This document shows positions 21,285 through 32,509 of a stretch of 64,000 nt of DNA, piece after piece (within the stretch, counting starts at the first letter, position 1; each line of letters opens with the position of its first letter). The position numbers and the translations under genes were made by a program. Below the pieces are notes generated by a model. It had not been told where the DNA came from. It did no database searches and was given only the letters and a program-made list of their open reading frames with translations. The DNA lies in NCBI GenBank assembly GCA_030704615.1, contig CM060733.1, forward strand, positions 35,402,001-35,466,000. Reading direction: 5' to 3'. This DNA is from Takakia lepidozioides. Lineage: Eukaryota; Streptophyta; Takakiopsida; Takakiales; Takakiaceae.

Positions 21285-22347
21285 TGCTGCCCATTAACCA
21301 ATTAACAGCTCGGACCCCTGTTTCTCTGAAAGGGTGGTCTCTGTCCAATACCAATGGTGAAAAGTGGTCCTTCGCCTGGCGCCATGCTTCAGCATAAAGT
21401 GGCCTATTTATATATGCTGAAGTGCCTGTGACTCTCTCTGGTGGCTGGAATTTGGGTAATTCCCAGTGAGTATCTTTTTCAATACTCTCATAGCGCTGCC
21501 AGTTTCCCCTCATTGTCACGAACATGCGGTACAAGTAACTGCCAATATAAAAACTTGGGCATCCCATCACAATGGTTACTGCCGAGGTAGGATTAATCTT
21601 CAATTGCCCCACTGCCCACATGTAAGCTACCAGCTCCTTGTATTCCAGAGGAGCTTGGCGCCAGAATTCAACCAATTCTGCCCCTAACCATGTCTCCTCC
21701 TTAGCCAGTGGTCTCATCCTATATCTCAGAGGAATAAGAGTTTGATTGAGAAGATGCAATTGACCCAATGATTTGCAGTGAGTTAAGGTTTGAAAACCTT
21801 CTCCAGTATTTTCTGGGATTTGGTGGGCTGGTACTACCATCATTTTAAAGTATTCATCTGAATACTTTAACCACTCCCCATCCTGCTTGCATGGCATGAT
21901 TTGGAAATCATCCACTGCTACTGAAGTTGATGCTACCAGGACACTTGGTAGTGTTACAGGGTTTACCTCTTGAGTAGATAGCCCTGTTGTGGCCTGTACC
22001 AGTGTCTGTTGGTTTGGTGGTGGTTGTGTTGCTGGTGGTGTTTGTGTTGGTGTTGTTGTTGTTGATTGTATTGGTGTCTCTCGTTCGTGATCTTGCTCCT
22101 CTTGATCCTCTTCGTCCATGAGTTCCTCTTGTTCTGGAATTGGTGGCAGGAACTCCTCATGAATGTCTGTCACCAATTTCGCCAACTGGCACTTCATCTG
22201 CCTCACCATTGCCCTGTTGAGTTTCTTCATCTCCAATTCACTCCCTTCATTCAACCAGGCTCTGGCTAAGGCCGCGTCTGCTGCATCCAACCCCGCTTGC
22301 AGTGTCAGCTTCTCCAGCTGCTGCTTCCATTCTTGTTCATTGCCCAT
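21276..22347 (-). pseudogene. Gag-like frame of an LTR retrotransposon, N-terminal part
   Basis: A minus-strand frame of about 357 codons starting at 22347 (MGNEQEWKQQLEKL). The first 90 residues are likely helical, followed by an E/D-rich stretch, a long P/T/Q linker, and a globular region with several W residues (WLGAELVEFWRQAPLEYKEL; YMWAVGQLKINPTSA). No zinc knuckle is seen. The frame is cut at the element A duplication and resumes at 4764. A polypurine tract and LTR lie downstream on the far side, so gag of a non-autonomous LTR element is the best reading, though the fold is not identified. Its upstream LTR is missing: element B sequence starts about 40 bp upstream. Confidence 0.6.
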
Positions 22348-22389
22348 GGCAATGTCTCTTTCTGTGGTGGCGGTATACAGCCTCTGAAG

Positions 22390-23172
22390 TGCACTACCTT
22401 GACAAGGTGAAAGAACTCATGTCATTCCAGAAGGTAAACTCTCAGGAGGTTAGAAGGGACATGCTCGTATCTGGAGGGCGTCTGGACATCCCTCTGTGCC
22501 AGATGATATCTATGCCTGTTGTGCGTCCACCTCTTTCCCATGACATAACAAAATTGGAGAGTGATTTTGTGCATGGATATAGACTTGGTGCACAAGTTTT
22601 TTATGTGTCACTGACGGATATAAATGGGAAAAGCACATTAGTGTCTCCAGAGATCAGTGATAACAGGGATGAGTGCTGGAAAGATGCCAATGAGGAGTTC
22701 GAGCTGGGCCTCTTGATGGGAAAGAACACCCAGCAATTCTGCAACCACATGTTCTACGTCTGGGACGGCAACCACCGATTGCTAGCATGGATGGGATACA
22801 TTCAGAAACACCATGCGAAAGACAAAGACAAGCATGTTGTTGTGGAGGCAATGGTTTTGGATCCTGGAAATGACATCGCTAGGCTTCTTACAGCTATGCA
22901 CGACGTGAACAAGTAAGTCATCCAGGAGATTTCATTCCCTCTGTAGTGTCTTATTAATCCCCAAAAAACAGTGTTAAGGATTGCAATGTTTCCAATGTTT
23001 TTGCAGATCGACAGAGAAATCGCATGTGACAACAAGCTTGGTCCACACACTATTCCGAATTCAGAGGATTGGTCTGATGAAGCTGGATGATTTTCGGACA
23101 ATACTCCCACCCAATATAATCAAGAAGTGCGAAACAAGAAGAGCTGCAGGCACTTGGTATTCTTTGATCTAA
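22390..23172 (+). pseudogene. ParB-like exons of the fusion family (element B)
   Basis: Two exons match the first two exons of the element A fusion gene. Exon 1 (22390-22912) carries DIPLCQMISMPVV, a KLESDFVHGYRLG helix and VWDGNHRLLAW, the ParB-like G.HR..A motif. The donor is GTAAG at 22913 and the acceptor ends at 23006. Exon 2 (23007-23172) has TSLVHTLFRIQRIGL and ends TWYSLI then a stop, where the element A protein continues. The upstream N-terminal region and everything from exon 3 on, including the methyltransferase, are missing. It lies on the same strand as the element B transposase, unlike element A where the two diverge, so the locus is rearranged. Confidence 0.75.
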
Positions 23173-23357
23173 GATTCTGACACCAAACCATAGGCAATGA
23201 TAGGATGACCTAAATTTGACATAGGCAGAATATTTTTTGAAAGAGAGCTTCCAAGCCACTAGAGAACTCACAGGAGTGAGTTGGGATAGTGCCCTTGCAA
23301 AGTCCATATAAACTGTCAGTTGCCCCAATGCTTGTATTGCCTGCAGAATGACATTTT

Positions 23358-23862
23358 GGAAGCTCAAACAGTGTGCTGCAACACACACTATTTTGAGCCC
23401 CCTCTCTGCTTGTTTTTTAATGTGAAAATCGGGCCCCTAAGGCTACTCTGGCAGGTTGAATCCACCCCGAATTGGAAGCTCAAACAGTGTGTGGCAACGC
23501 ACACTATTTCAGCCCCCTTACTTGTTTGTTTTTTGATGTGAAAATCGGGCACATAGGGCCACTTTGGCAGGTTGAATCCACCCGTTATTGAAAGCTCAAA
23601 CAGTGTGCGCCAACGCACACTGTTCGAGCCCCCTTACTTGCTTGTTTTTTGATGTGAAAATCGGGCACATAGGGCCACTCTGGCAAGTTGAAACCACCCC
23701 TTATTGGAAGCTCAAACAGTGTGCGCCAACGCACACTATTTGAGCCCCCCTTTGTGATTCATTTTTGTTGTGAAAATAGGCCACATAGGGCCACTCTGGC
23801 AGGTTGAATCCAACCCTTATTGAAAGCTCAAACAGTGTGCGGCAATGCATACTGTTTTGAGA
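23358..23862. repeat. 116-bp tandem repeat with a hairpin palindrome (element B)
   Basis: Five units start at 23361, 23477, 23593, 23709 and 23825, exactly 116 bases apart each time. Each holds a near-perfect inverted repeat, arm CAGTGTGCG and its complement separated by four bases, widest in the third unit where the arms extend to CTC...GAG. The rest of the unit (TGTGAAAATCGGGC, CTCTGGCAGGTTGAA) is conserved too. The block sits between the ParB exons and the transposase, matching the place of array 2 in element A. Confidence 0.9.
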
Positions 23863-23869
23863 TGGGGGC

Positions 23870-26171
23870 GAGCAAGTCCTTTCTAGAAAGCCGTATTCTG
23901 TGTGCATCGGATTCGGTTGGAGGAAAATTGGAGGGACCAGCTTTGGACATTGTTATGGACCATTTCTCGACTTTGACTTCTCCAAACATTAGGAATCAGG
24001 TGAACGCTTTAAGAATGGGCTCTGGGAGCCGAGGTTATATGGACAATATTATGGATTTGAAGAAAATGAGCATGTACGACTACATCCAAGACAGCGTTTT
24101 CCCGAGACAAGGAGCCAAGAAAGTATTCATGTTCAAAATGTCCACAAAAGGTGAGGGCAGCGGAGTCAGCCTGGTTAAACGTATGCAGAAGGGTGGCGAT
24201 CTTGGCAACTGCTTCTTTATGTTCGATCACGTCAAGAGGATTAAAGACTGGACCACAATGGCATGTCATGTTTACGACCCTGTGTACCAGCGTGTCATGA
24301 CAATTGCAGTGTGTGACATGCAGTTAGAGGACACAGATTCACAGCAGCTCATGTGGGAAGCTCTCATTCGTTTTATAACCTCTAATGGTCTCCCATCTCC
24401 CAACTTGTTGGTTTCATGGCCGACAATGCTCAAGCTAACTTCAACGCTGTCCGCATTGTGTTCGGGACGGGAGATCCAAAAGTACCAATGTCTGGAAGAG
24501 AACGTACGTGTCTTTTCCATTGGACACAATCCCTGGACAAACACACAAAGGCAGACATCAAGCCAGATATGCAGAGTATGCATCGTCAACTGTGCAAACA
24601 ATACAAAGATGCCAAAACTATGGGGGAAGCGAATACATTGTTCCAGACAATTCGTGCCTGGTGGTACTCATCTGGAGCGGCATCGGAGGACAACATGAGG
24701 GCACTGGAAGACTGGTTCACATTTGGCACTTCCGTTACTGACAGTGGGGAGCGGCCATGACAACGGTGAGCGGTTTGCATTCACCTTCCTTTGGGTGCTT
24801 CGGATATATCTTTCAGGGTCCCATCCTAATATCGGCTTTGTGTTTTTTTTGCCTTGCAGCATATGTCCATTGAGGAGATGGCAGATATGCCTTCTTGCAA
24901 TCTAGCGGAGATAGTGCACAATGCCTGGTTGCAGCAATCCAGCAAAAAAGGAAGAGATTTGTATGCGGCCACTGCCGATGACCTTATCCGTGCTCTGCAG
25001 CAGCAAACCAGATACAGGTCATTCTTGAGGGGTGGCCTTGGTGGCAAAGGCCCGGACAGGAGCGAGTTGATGTTGCGGGCAACCAGAAGATCGGGGGATC
25101 CCAGCAAAATAGCGCGGGCAGTGAGCATATGTGCAGATGGCCCCCTCTCGTGGGAAGAGTTCCCCATCTGGAAGGCGAAGAAAGATTCGGGTCTTGCAAA
25201 CGGAAATTGGACACCCCTCCCGGATCGGATGCAGATTCCCATAGGGCGGACAGGGTGAACTTCTCAACGCCACATGTTCCCTTGGATCAGAGATGGAATT
25301 GCGGAACATCCACAGGTGAGGGCCATTCAGCCCCAGACCGGACCCCTGCATCAAGCACTGTCACTGCAATGGTTGAAGACCAGAACATGGTGCCGCATGT
25401 AATGTAGTCCATGTGCTTGGACAAGGTTTGGCATATAGAACGCACAAGTGCTGGATCGCATGTGAAATGCGCAGCGATCAGGACCACCAATCATGAAAAA
25501 TGTACATCATTAATATCCAGAGGGAAAGAACGCACTGCAGCTCCTACATTCACTGGTTTGTTTTTCCCTTATGGACAAGGAGAGGCAAAGAACCACAAGT
25601 TCTGGTTCTGCGTTGACGATTGCAGGAGATGTGTGCATAGGGCAGTGAGGCCCTCCGTGGTGAGGAAGCCTACTCCACCAACCGTGTGGCCTGTGAAGAT
25701 GGGCACAGGTCTCACTCACCAAGAGATCGCAATGCTGGGAGAGGCGGGTTTCTCCGTAGCCAGACATTCCATTGCACGTGGAGGTGCTTCAAGTACAAGC
25801 GGTTCACGGGTACCTCTGCCTGACGCTCACTTGTGGCCAACCAGACAGAATGGGAAGCTAGTTTGACGATTCCCTCCAACCGCAGAACACTACGGCGTCG
25901 GGTCTTCACCATGATCTCATCCGCATCTGCGCTGCAGGACAAGACGTACAACATCACTATTTCCAATTTTCCCAATTGTACCTGTCCTGATTTTGTTAGT
26001 ATGCTTTCAAGTGGTTTGGGAAAGAGAGGGAAGTTCATACCGTGCAAACACTTTTACTTCGTCTTCTTGAGGAGGATGGTTTGTGATCCAAAGTGTGACT
26101 TCTTCATTCACCAAGCCACTATGAGTTTCAACGAAGTCAACACACTTCTACAGTGGGATACAAACCCATAG
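23870..26171 (+). pseudogene. SWIM-type MULE transposase, decayed (element B)
   Basis: Collinear with the element A transposase. Segments: MSMYDYIQDSVFPRQG...MFDHVKRI in the frame ending 24698, a frameshift near 24410 into MADNAQANFNAVRIVFG and ERTCLFHW, an intron near 24742-24858, NLAEIVHNAWLQQ in the next exon, another frame break near 25255, a stop at 25864, and a SWIM domain CTCPDFVSM...FIPCKHFYFVFL ending at 26171. At least three disruptions make it non-functional. The N-terminal third found in element A is missing before 23870. Confidence 0.8.
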
Positions 26172-26368
26172 ACAACATGCACTTGACATGAAGAAATCTG
26201 TGTTTTCCTTGACTACAACTTGTAATGGAATGACTGTTCAAGTCCAGTGTCTCTCAATGCATACCGTCTAACATCTTCGCTATGTGTGGGTCAACGCATT
26301 TGTCGCATTGGTTTGTCATTCTGTTTTCATTAGCAAACACAAGAAACTACCTTCAGATAGACAGATGA

Positions 26369-26612
26369 TCAAATCAACCTCGTGTTAACACGAGGTTCAC
26401 TTGAAGTTCTCCAAATCCACCTTGTGTCGACACAAGGTTGATTTTAGTTCTAAGAAAACAACATCGTGTCAACACAAGGTTGATTTGGAGATGTTCAAAT
26501 CAACCTCGTGTTGACACGATGTTGATTTTTGTTCCAGGAAACAACCTCGTGTTAACACAACGTTCCTTTCAGTTCTAGGAAATGAAGCTCCTGTTCACAA
26601 AAGGTTGAATTC
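26369..26612. repeat. 42-bp palindrome array (element B)
   Basis: Six palindromes of the type CTCGTGTYRACACGAG extended by CAAC/GTTG arms, centred at about 26386, 26428, 26470, 26512, 26553 and 26595: steps of 42, 42, 42, 41 and 42 bp. The first three to five are strong, the sixth is decayed. Central dinucleotides are TA, CG, CA, TG and TA, again all pyrimidine-purine. The array follows the element B transposase by about 200 bp. Confidence 0.9.
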
Positions 26613-26754
26613 CAGGAAAGCCCGAAACCCTTCATCCGTTTCACCTTCATGTGGTGAAAGCAGTTGTAGGCTCCATGGTTATAGGCCCACCTTCTTTGTG
26701 GTGACGTGGCATGACCTGGACCAGGCTCACACCACGTCAGCTTCTTGTTTTCTG

Positions 26755-27025
26755 CCTTCCTGAGGTCCAGTTCCGCCCCTGTAAGCCTTCACGGCCCATA
26801 GCAAGGTTACTTTTCCTTTGTGTTTTAATTTAAAATATACCTACGCTGCTAATCCAGGTAATTATTTTCAGGAGGATGGATGTGGGGCGAGCAGCTGCTG
26901 CTCCTGGAGAAGGCAAACTAGACATTCTGTTGCTCTGCTCCCAAATTGGACTTACCACAGCTCCACTTCTCACATTGAGTAGTTTTGAGAACTTGAAGCA
27001 ACTACCCAGTGCCATCGTGTTGTGG
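26755..27025 (+). repeat. Dispersed repeat, copy 1 (inverted copy at 45487-45775)
   Basis: About 270 bp repeated in opposite orientation at 45487-45775. Shared stretches include CCCCTGTAAGCCTTCA, GATGGATGTGGGGCGAGC and TTGAAGCAACTAC. The content is unknown; a short open frame (MDVGRAAAAPGEG) runs through it. Similarity in both copies stops about 13 bases after the GTGCCATCG word. Confidence 0.75.
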
Positions 27026-28370
27026 GTTTTGGGTGCCTCACAATGTTACAATTTGGAAAGAGACGGTACCCAAGTCCATTGGATTGTTGTCAGAACTTGA
27101 AACGCTATGTTTGGCCAGCTCTTCTTTGAGGAAGTTAACGGGATTTCATTGGATAGTTGTCAAAGCTTAAGACCCTCACACTAGACAATTGTTTGTCTTG
27201 GGGAAGTACCGGACTCGAGAGGTAGGGAACTGCTCAAAACAAAAAAAAATCTTACTTAGGAAACGAATCTTCTCGGGAACCACAAAGAGTTAAGCTGCAG
27301 AGATGCTTGGTATCCTGGAGCAAAGGGATTTGCACATGGTCATAAATTGTAATTGATGTTATTCGGTGTCGACATCAAAGAAGTTGATATATGTTGAATG
27401 CCTTGTTTGTATCTACATGTACATGTCCACAACTGGAGCCAGTTTCAGGCAAAGTCATATTTTTAGATTGAGTTCTGAAGCAAGAAACTGTGCAGGGAGA
27501 CGAGGCATTGAATGGAAATCTCATAGCAAGTTTGATCAGTGATAACAATGAGAGTGTGGGTTCTAAGTAGAAGGGATGATTGTGGGGAGCTCATGTACGA
27601 CAAAGACAGCAGGGTCACCCAAGGTACTGTGTGTATTGTGTGCTGTCTTTGTCCGTAAATGGCACATTGATAACCAGAAGAGGCTAGATACCCTTGCATT
27701 ATTTAAGCTGGCCAAGAGCCCACGTGGACTTCTTTGTCTTCAGCCTTCTTCAGCGGATGCTGAGTAGTTCATTTGTCGAGTGAGTTGATTGCACAAGGCT
27801 AGTTCACTGGAGCCTCACCTCTACGGTAAATGTCTGCCCAATTACAAGTACATGTCTAGGTTCACTTTTGTCTTAACAAGTCCTCCCTTGAAACTTGAAA
27901 CGGAGGAAGGCAGCTGCTCAGCTCATGCCCGACTAATTTTGTCATTGAGTTTCCTTTTATTTTGAAATGAGTCAAGATTGAGGAGGGGTCTGGCTTGTGT
28001 ACATTTATCTCCAAAGCACGAGACAGGTGCAAGGCGATGGAAAACTTACAAGCCTGGGACCAGAGATGCCTACAACACCAAGCGTGAGGCTAACCACCCA
28101 ATGACTTGAGCTCTGACAGCAGCCAAATTTAACAGGTCTCAAGAACGCGTACTTGAAGAGCTTGGTGACATGATGATTAACCATGTCAGAGAAAAGATAC
28201 AAGCTAGAGACAGTGGAAAAATATTAAACATCCTATACAGGAATTATAAAATGACTTCGGACCTTGTTTCAAAGTCATCAACTAACAAAAAATGAGATAA
28301 GTGAAATAGAGCAAAGATATAAAAATAAAGTGAAGAGATATAAAAAAACTATCACTCAAAATATATTTAT
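27026..28370. other. No gene recognised
   Basis: About 1.3 kb of AT-rich sequence with only short frames and no recognisable protein motif. No palindrome array is seen. Confidence 0.5.
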
Positions 28371-29985
28371 AATGCGTGGGTCTTTACCCGCTCGATAACC
28401 AAAAGTTGAGACGGACCGGCGGACGCTGGCGTTAACCGCAGCGGTCCACGGTTTGGACCGCTATGCGCGGATCTGCGCCCCGCCACGTGGCGGGGGCGTT
28501 TTTACCCAGCAGGCAATGCGTCTGCGAATTCCCTTAAAGGGGGGTATTCTTACCGTTAGCTATTAGATTCAATTTATACCCCTCTAAGGGTTAGGAGCCA
28601 TTATCTAAGGCGCCAGTAGTAGATAAAATCTAGGATTTTGGGAGGACGTAGCCTTGGAGGGGAGCGTTCTTAGGACTCCAAGAGGGAGCCAAGCGGGCCT
28701 GAGGGCAGTGAGCTAGAGGCGGAGACCTCGAGAGACAAGGGAGGAGAGAAAGTACTTTGTCCTAAAAACTCGGCTACAATGAGCCTTTGTGTCGAGCCCA
28801 AGGTAGAGGATGACTTTTTCCACGAAGGGAAAGCGCACCAACGCCTTAAAATAATGTAAGGGGGTGAAATCTGGCTTGGACCCACCAGTGGTTATTTTAT
28901 TATTTACGCATGCATGTTCTGGACTAACAAATGTAGTGGCAGGGATGAGCTCTCAGCGAGATTCATTCATCTGATAGGGCTATGGTAGTTCCCCGCGGTA
29001 GGGAACGGTTCTCGGGTGGTCCTCGGTTCTCATTGGGTTCCCATAGGGTTCCGAATGCATCTTTAGGCACCAAAGATATCTTTGGATTCCCCAGATGATT
29101 TCCCATAGGGGAGGTATTTTTTCTGAGTTCCTTAATTTCTTTTATTTTCCAGCATTTCTGATTTGCGAAATTGCTTAAATAGGATAGATGCACCTGGTGT
29201 TTGTTATAGCCTGCAGGGCGTTGATTAAACTGATTGAACTTGTTGAGTTGAGGGGCTTAGAACCACCTTATTGAATTGAGTGAACCTATTGGATGACGAT
29301 AGGCATTTTGGCCACTCCCGGTGCTATAACAAAGTATTTAGGCACTGGGGTAGGAAGTGTTGGCTCTTCCACTTAGAGGTGACTTGAACTCAAGCCCTCG
29401 GCGAAGGAGGGGCAGTGAGAGAGGACGATTTTTCCCTCTCCTTCCTAGGCTCGGCAGGTGCCTTGCGAAGGGATTAAAACATGTCCCGGCTATAGGCGGC
29501 TCGGGGGCAGTAGGAATTAGACAATAAAACACAAAGACTTGGAAGGCAATTACTGAGTAGACTGTAGGATACCGTATGACTTAGAAACGCAAACTCGCCC
29601 TGTGAAGAGGAGTACGTGATTTCTCGTTGCCGGTAGGACTTAGATACTGATCATAGCCACCATATACGACCACAGACCCCCTGCACTAACCGTAGTCGGG
29701 TAGGCGGTTCAGTGAGCCCAACCTACACCGCAACTTACCTCGGCCCCTCTAGACTACTATGCCGTCACCCTGACCACGCGCGCTCAGGGCTCGTCAGTTG
29801 TATGAGTGTAATTTTGATTCCGATTGTCTTGAGTGGTTATATGGTAGGGAAGAAACCGTGAATATGATTCATGCGGAAGGAAAGACCATTACAAGTATGG
29901 AACTACCATTTTCAGAGAGAGGGATTTTGCTAGAGTTGTTCACAATCAACTCTGACCGAGATAGCATGGATAATAGCACTCTCCC
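28371..29985. other. Unassigned repeat-like DNA
   Basis: GC-richer than its flanks, with no long frame. It contains a GC-rich block (28410-28500) with imperfect GGACCG inverted words, and several repeated GGTTCYC/GGGTTCC words at 29000-29100. The last part (29798-30000, + strand) is a short open frame of 67 codons interrupted by element D. It could be a retrotransposon LTR and leader, but no primer-binding site or polypurine tract was found. Confidence 0.35.
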
Positions 29986-32300
29986 TCAGGGGGGCTGTTA
30001 TTTCATGAGCGGCATGAGCATGAGCGAAAAACATGAGCGGACCATTGTGTGTCCACGGAAATAGGGTTAGGAGGCACGGAAATAGGTTCACGTGAAGTTG
30101 GAATGTGGCACCAGTGGACTCGTCATAGCAATGAAATGCAACATTTTATTGCAAAATTTTGTGGCAAGCCACATCTATACAAGTGTGTCCTAATTGTCAT
30201 AGCCGGAATGGGCACTACTTTCCTACACCCTCCGAGGAACTTGCCCCACCTTCTTCCTCATCCCCCTCATCCTCCCCATCCTCCGAGCTCTGTGATGCAT
30301 GAGTTCCACTATGCCTCTAAAAAATTCCGTCTTCTCCTTGGGGGACTGTCCACCTCACCTCCTGGGAATTCTTCTGCCTCTTCTTCCCCACTTTCCTCAG
30401 CAGAATCCAAGACAAATCTACGAGCCTGACGGGCTCTAATAGCTGCTGCCTCCTCCCTCATCTTTATTTTCTTGAGGCTTGCCTCGTCTAAAATATGTTG
30501 TACACGACTAGGTTCGGAAGACCTCCTAATGGACACCGAAACAAGCCGGGCAGCATAAGTAAAAATGATGTAGTCCCTTTCTGGACTAGGCATGAAATCC
30601 CCCCTGGCAAAGAAAGGCACGTTCTTCCTGCCCATGAACTGTGGTGTACACGTCCTTCCTGCAGTACTTGACATCCTATAGTAAGAACAAATCCACTTCA
30701 AGAATGTCAATACCAGCAGAAGCAGAAATGATCTTTCAATGAAATAAGAGAGCGAAGGGAGGTGCCTCACGAAATCAGGAGGCAACTTACAATGCGACCA
30801 CTCACTCGTAAACCGGGGGCTCCTTGGCCTCGATCCCAACTTGTACCTCCCCCTGCTCCTTCTCGGATTCTTCCTCATCCTCCGAGGATGCCTCTTCCTC
30901 TTTCGGCAGACGTTCAGCCGCTGCAAGTTCCGAGTTGTGGAGGGCAGTTTCTGGCTCGAAGGCGAACACATGCATGTCGGACAACATCCCTGCCCACATT
31001 GAAGCACCCGAGGGACAAAGCGGGCGGTTAGTAGCATGCGGCATGCAATTGCAATCGGGCCAGGGGACAAACTGAGCACGTGAAGGCTTACCCGTGCCGC
31101 ATGTGAGGTCAAGAATCGCCCTTGGACATCCGAGCACGTCTCCATGAGGGTTTGGATGAAAGCAGGGCTCCGGGTCCGGCTGTACTGCCACGGTTTGCCT
31201 GTCTTTGTATCCTTCGGCATACTGGAGTGGGGCACATAGTTGTAGAGGACATCGTAGGTTACAGGGTCCACAACGGCATCAACAAGATGACCATCGTTGC
31301 GGAATTTGAACGTAGACCCTCTCTTCACAAAACAATATGCCTCAAACACCAATGTCTGCACATCCAACAAAAGAGGGATCAACTCCGGGGTCTAGTTTAG
31401 ATACACCACAATAAGAAGTGAATGCAATAGATTGATAACTTACACTTTGGCCCTCTGTTTGCAACCCCTGTGTATTGATGCAGAACCATTTTTTGAGGAG
31501 GACCGGGGTGACACTTTTCGGTGTCCACCTTGCCACAACATTCTCTGTGGTCTTCCCTCTTGTGGCAAGGACCACCATACATCCACCGTCATCCAGGAGC
31601 ATCCCTGCCAGCCCAAACCCGGCTCTCCAATAGTCCTCACTAAACCTGTTCCAGGTGGGCACACCTTCCAGGCCCTCCAGCAGCTCCCCATCTGCAATAT
31701 CGAGGAGAATCATATCACAGGCTCTCTCCACCGCAAACCCCCCCCCCCCCGAGTGCTCTTGCAATCCGTGCTCACAGCCGTGAAGAATTCCATCATGGCT
31801 TCCAAACCAGGGGTGTCTTTAGGCTTTGTACCGGCAACCCTCTTCTTGGCTTTCTCCTTCAGCTCCTCCAAAGACTTGCTGTGTGTCACCTTCTTCACCC
31901 TGGCAGCCAGAGCGTCAAGGAAGCTCTCATTGATGCATTGGATGATGGTTGGGGGTTCTAGCTTTGGCCTCTGCGTAAACGTCACCGCCGAATACCGCCA
32001 TGTAGACTCGCCCTCAAATGCCAACTTCTTGGCAGAGCCAGTCCCAGTCCGAATTGACTTGGGAACCCGGACGACCGGTGACTTGGTAGCAGCAGCAACA
32101 GTCGCAAGACCTTGAACAAAGTTGTCGTCGGAGTCACTCCCTTGGGGCCCCTCCTGCGCCTCTTCTGGTGCCCCGGTGGTTTTCTGTTTTTTGGGGGTTA
32201 CTGTACTCCCCTGTTTCCGTGTCCTTTCCTTTAGTCCTTTATTCTTCTCATTCAATTTCTCTTGAATACATACTATCGCAGGAGACAGAGATGACGGAGA
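29986..32300 (+). mobile_element. Element D: left end of an A-type transposon with methyltransferase
   Basis: The left end GGGGGCTG then TATTTCATGAGC and following CATGAGC words match element A's terminal repeat almost base for base. The 3' end of a methyltransferase pseudogene lies only 300 bp inside. Similarity to the element A gene stops near 32250, where unrelated sequence begins, and no right terminal repeat was found, so the element is truncated. The small-gene pair and array 1 of element A are absent. Confidence 0.7.
30309..32290 (-). pseudogene. Methyltransferase half of the fusion family, decayed (element D)
   Basis: Collinear with exons 6 to 9 of the element A gene. From about 32260: KERTRKQGSTVTP linker, INESFLDALAARVK, a frame break at the poly-C run 31740-31751, then motif IV-like CDMILLDIADG, exon end at 31444 (GTAAG donor), exon 31355-31092 with EAYCFVKRG, SRTRSPAFIQTLMET and LDLTCGTG. 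A one-base frameshift separates the last two motifs. The next exon (GASMWAGMLSDMHVFAFE) lacks an AG acceptor; the bases before it read CTCGG. The last exon (KNVPFFARGDFM) ends at 30309 in an acidic then basic tail. Three lesions make it a pseudogene. Motif IV reads DIAD, further from DPPY than element A. Confidence 0.8.
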
Positions 32301-32509
32301 CTCATTGCAGGATGACGAAGTGGACGAAGAAGATGATGACGAATGACACGACAATGATCAGGATGAGGAAATGGAGGAGAAACAAGAACAGGACGATGAG
32401 GAGGAGAAAGACGAAGATGAGAACATGGAAATCTCATCGAAGACCAGGGGCAGATGCGACTAATGTGGGAAAGGGAAAGAGAGGGCTAGGAAATTTCCCG
32501 TTTGGATAA

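Larger units (their letters stand above)
22380..26750 (+). mobile_element. Element B: decayed relative of element A
   Basis: Contains ParB-like exons, a 116-bp palindrome-bearing tandem repeat, a broken SWIM-type transposase and a second palindrome array. Its right end at 26630-26750 has GGTTATAGGCCC and GCTCACACCACGTCAGC words, shared with the ends of element C (37260-37440 and 41218-41490), so B and C share a terminal family distinct from A and D. The left end is not identified; it abuts the retrotransposon leader near 22380. Confidence 0.6.

Noticed and set aside
31339-31764. Separate small gene before the poly-C run of element D
   Set aside because: Comparison with element A shows it is the continuation of the same exon, displaced by a frameshift at the poly-C run.
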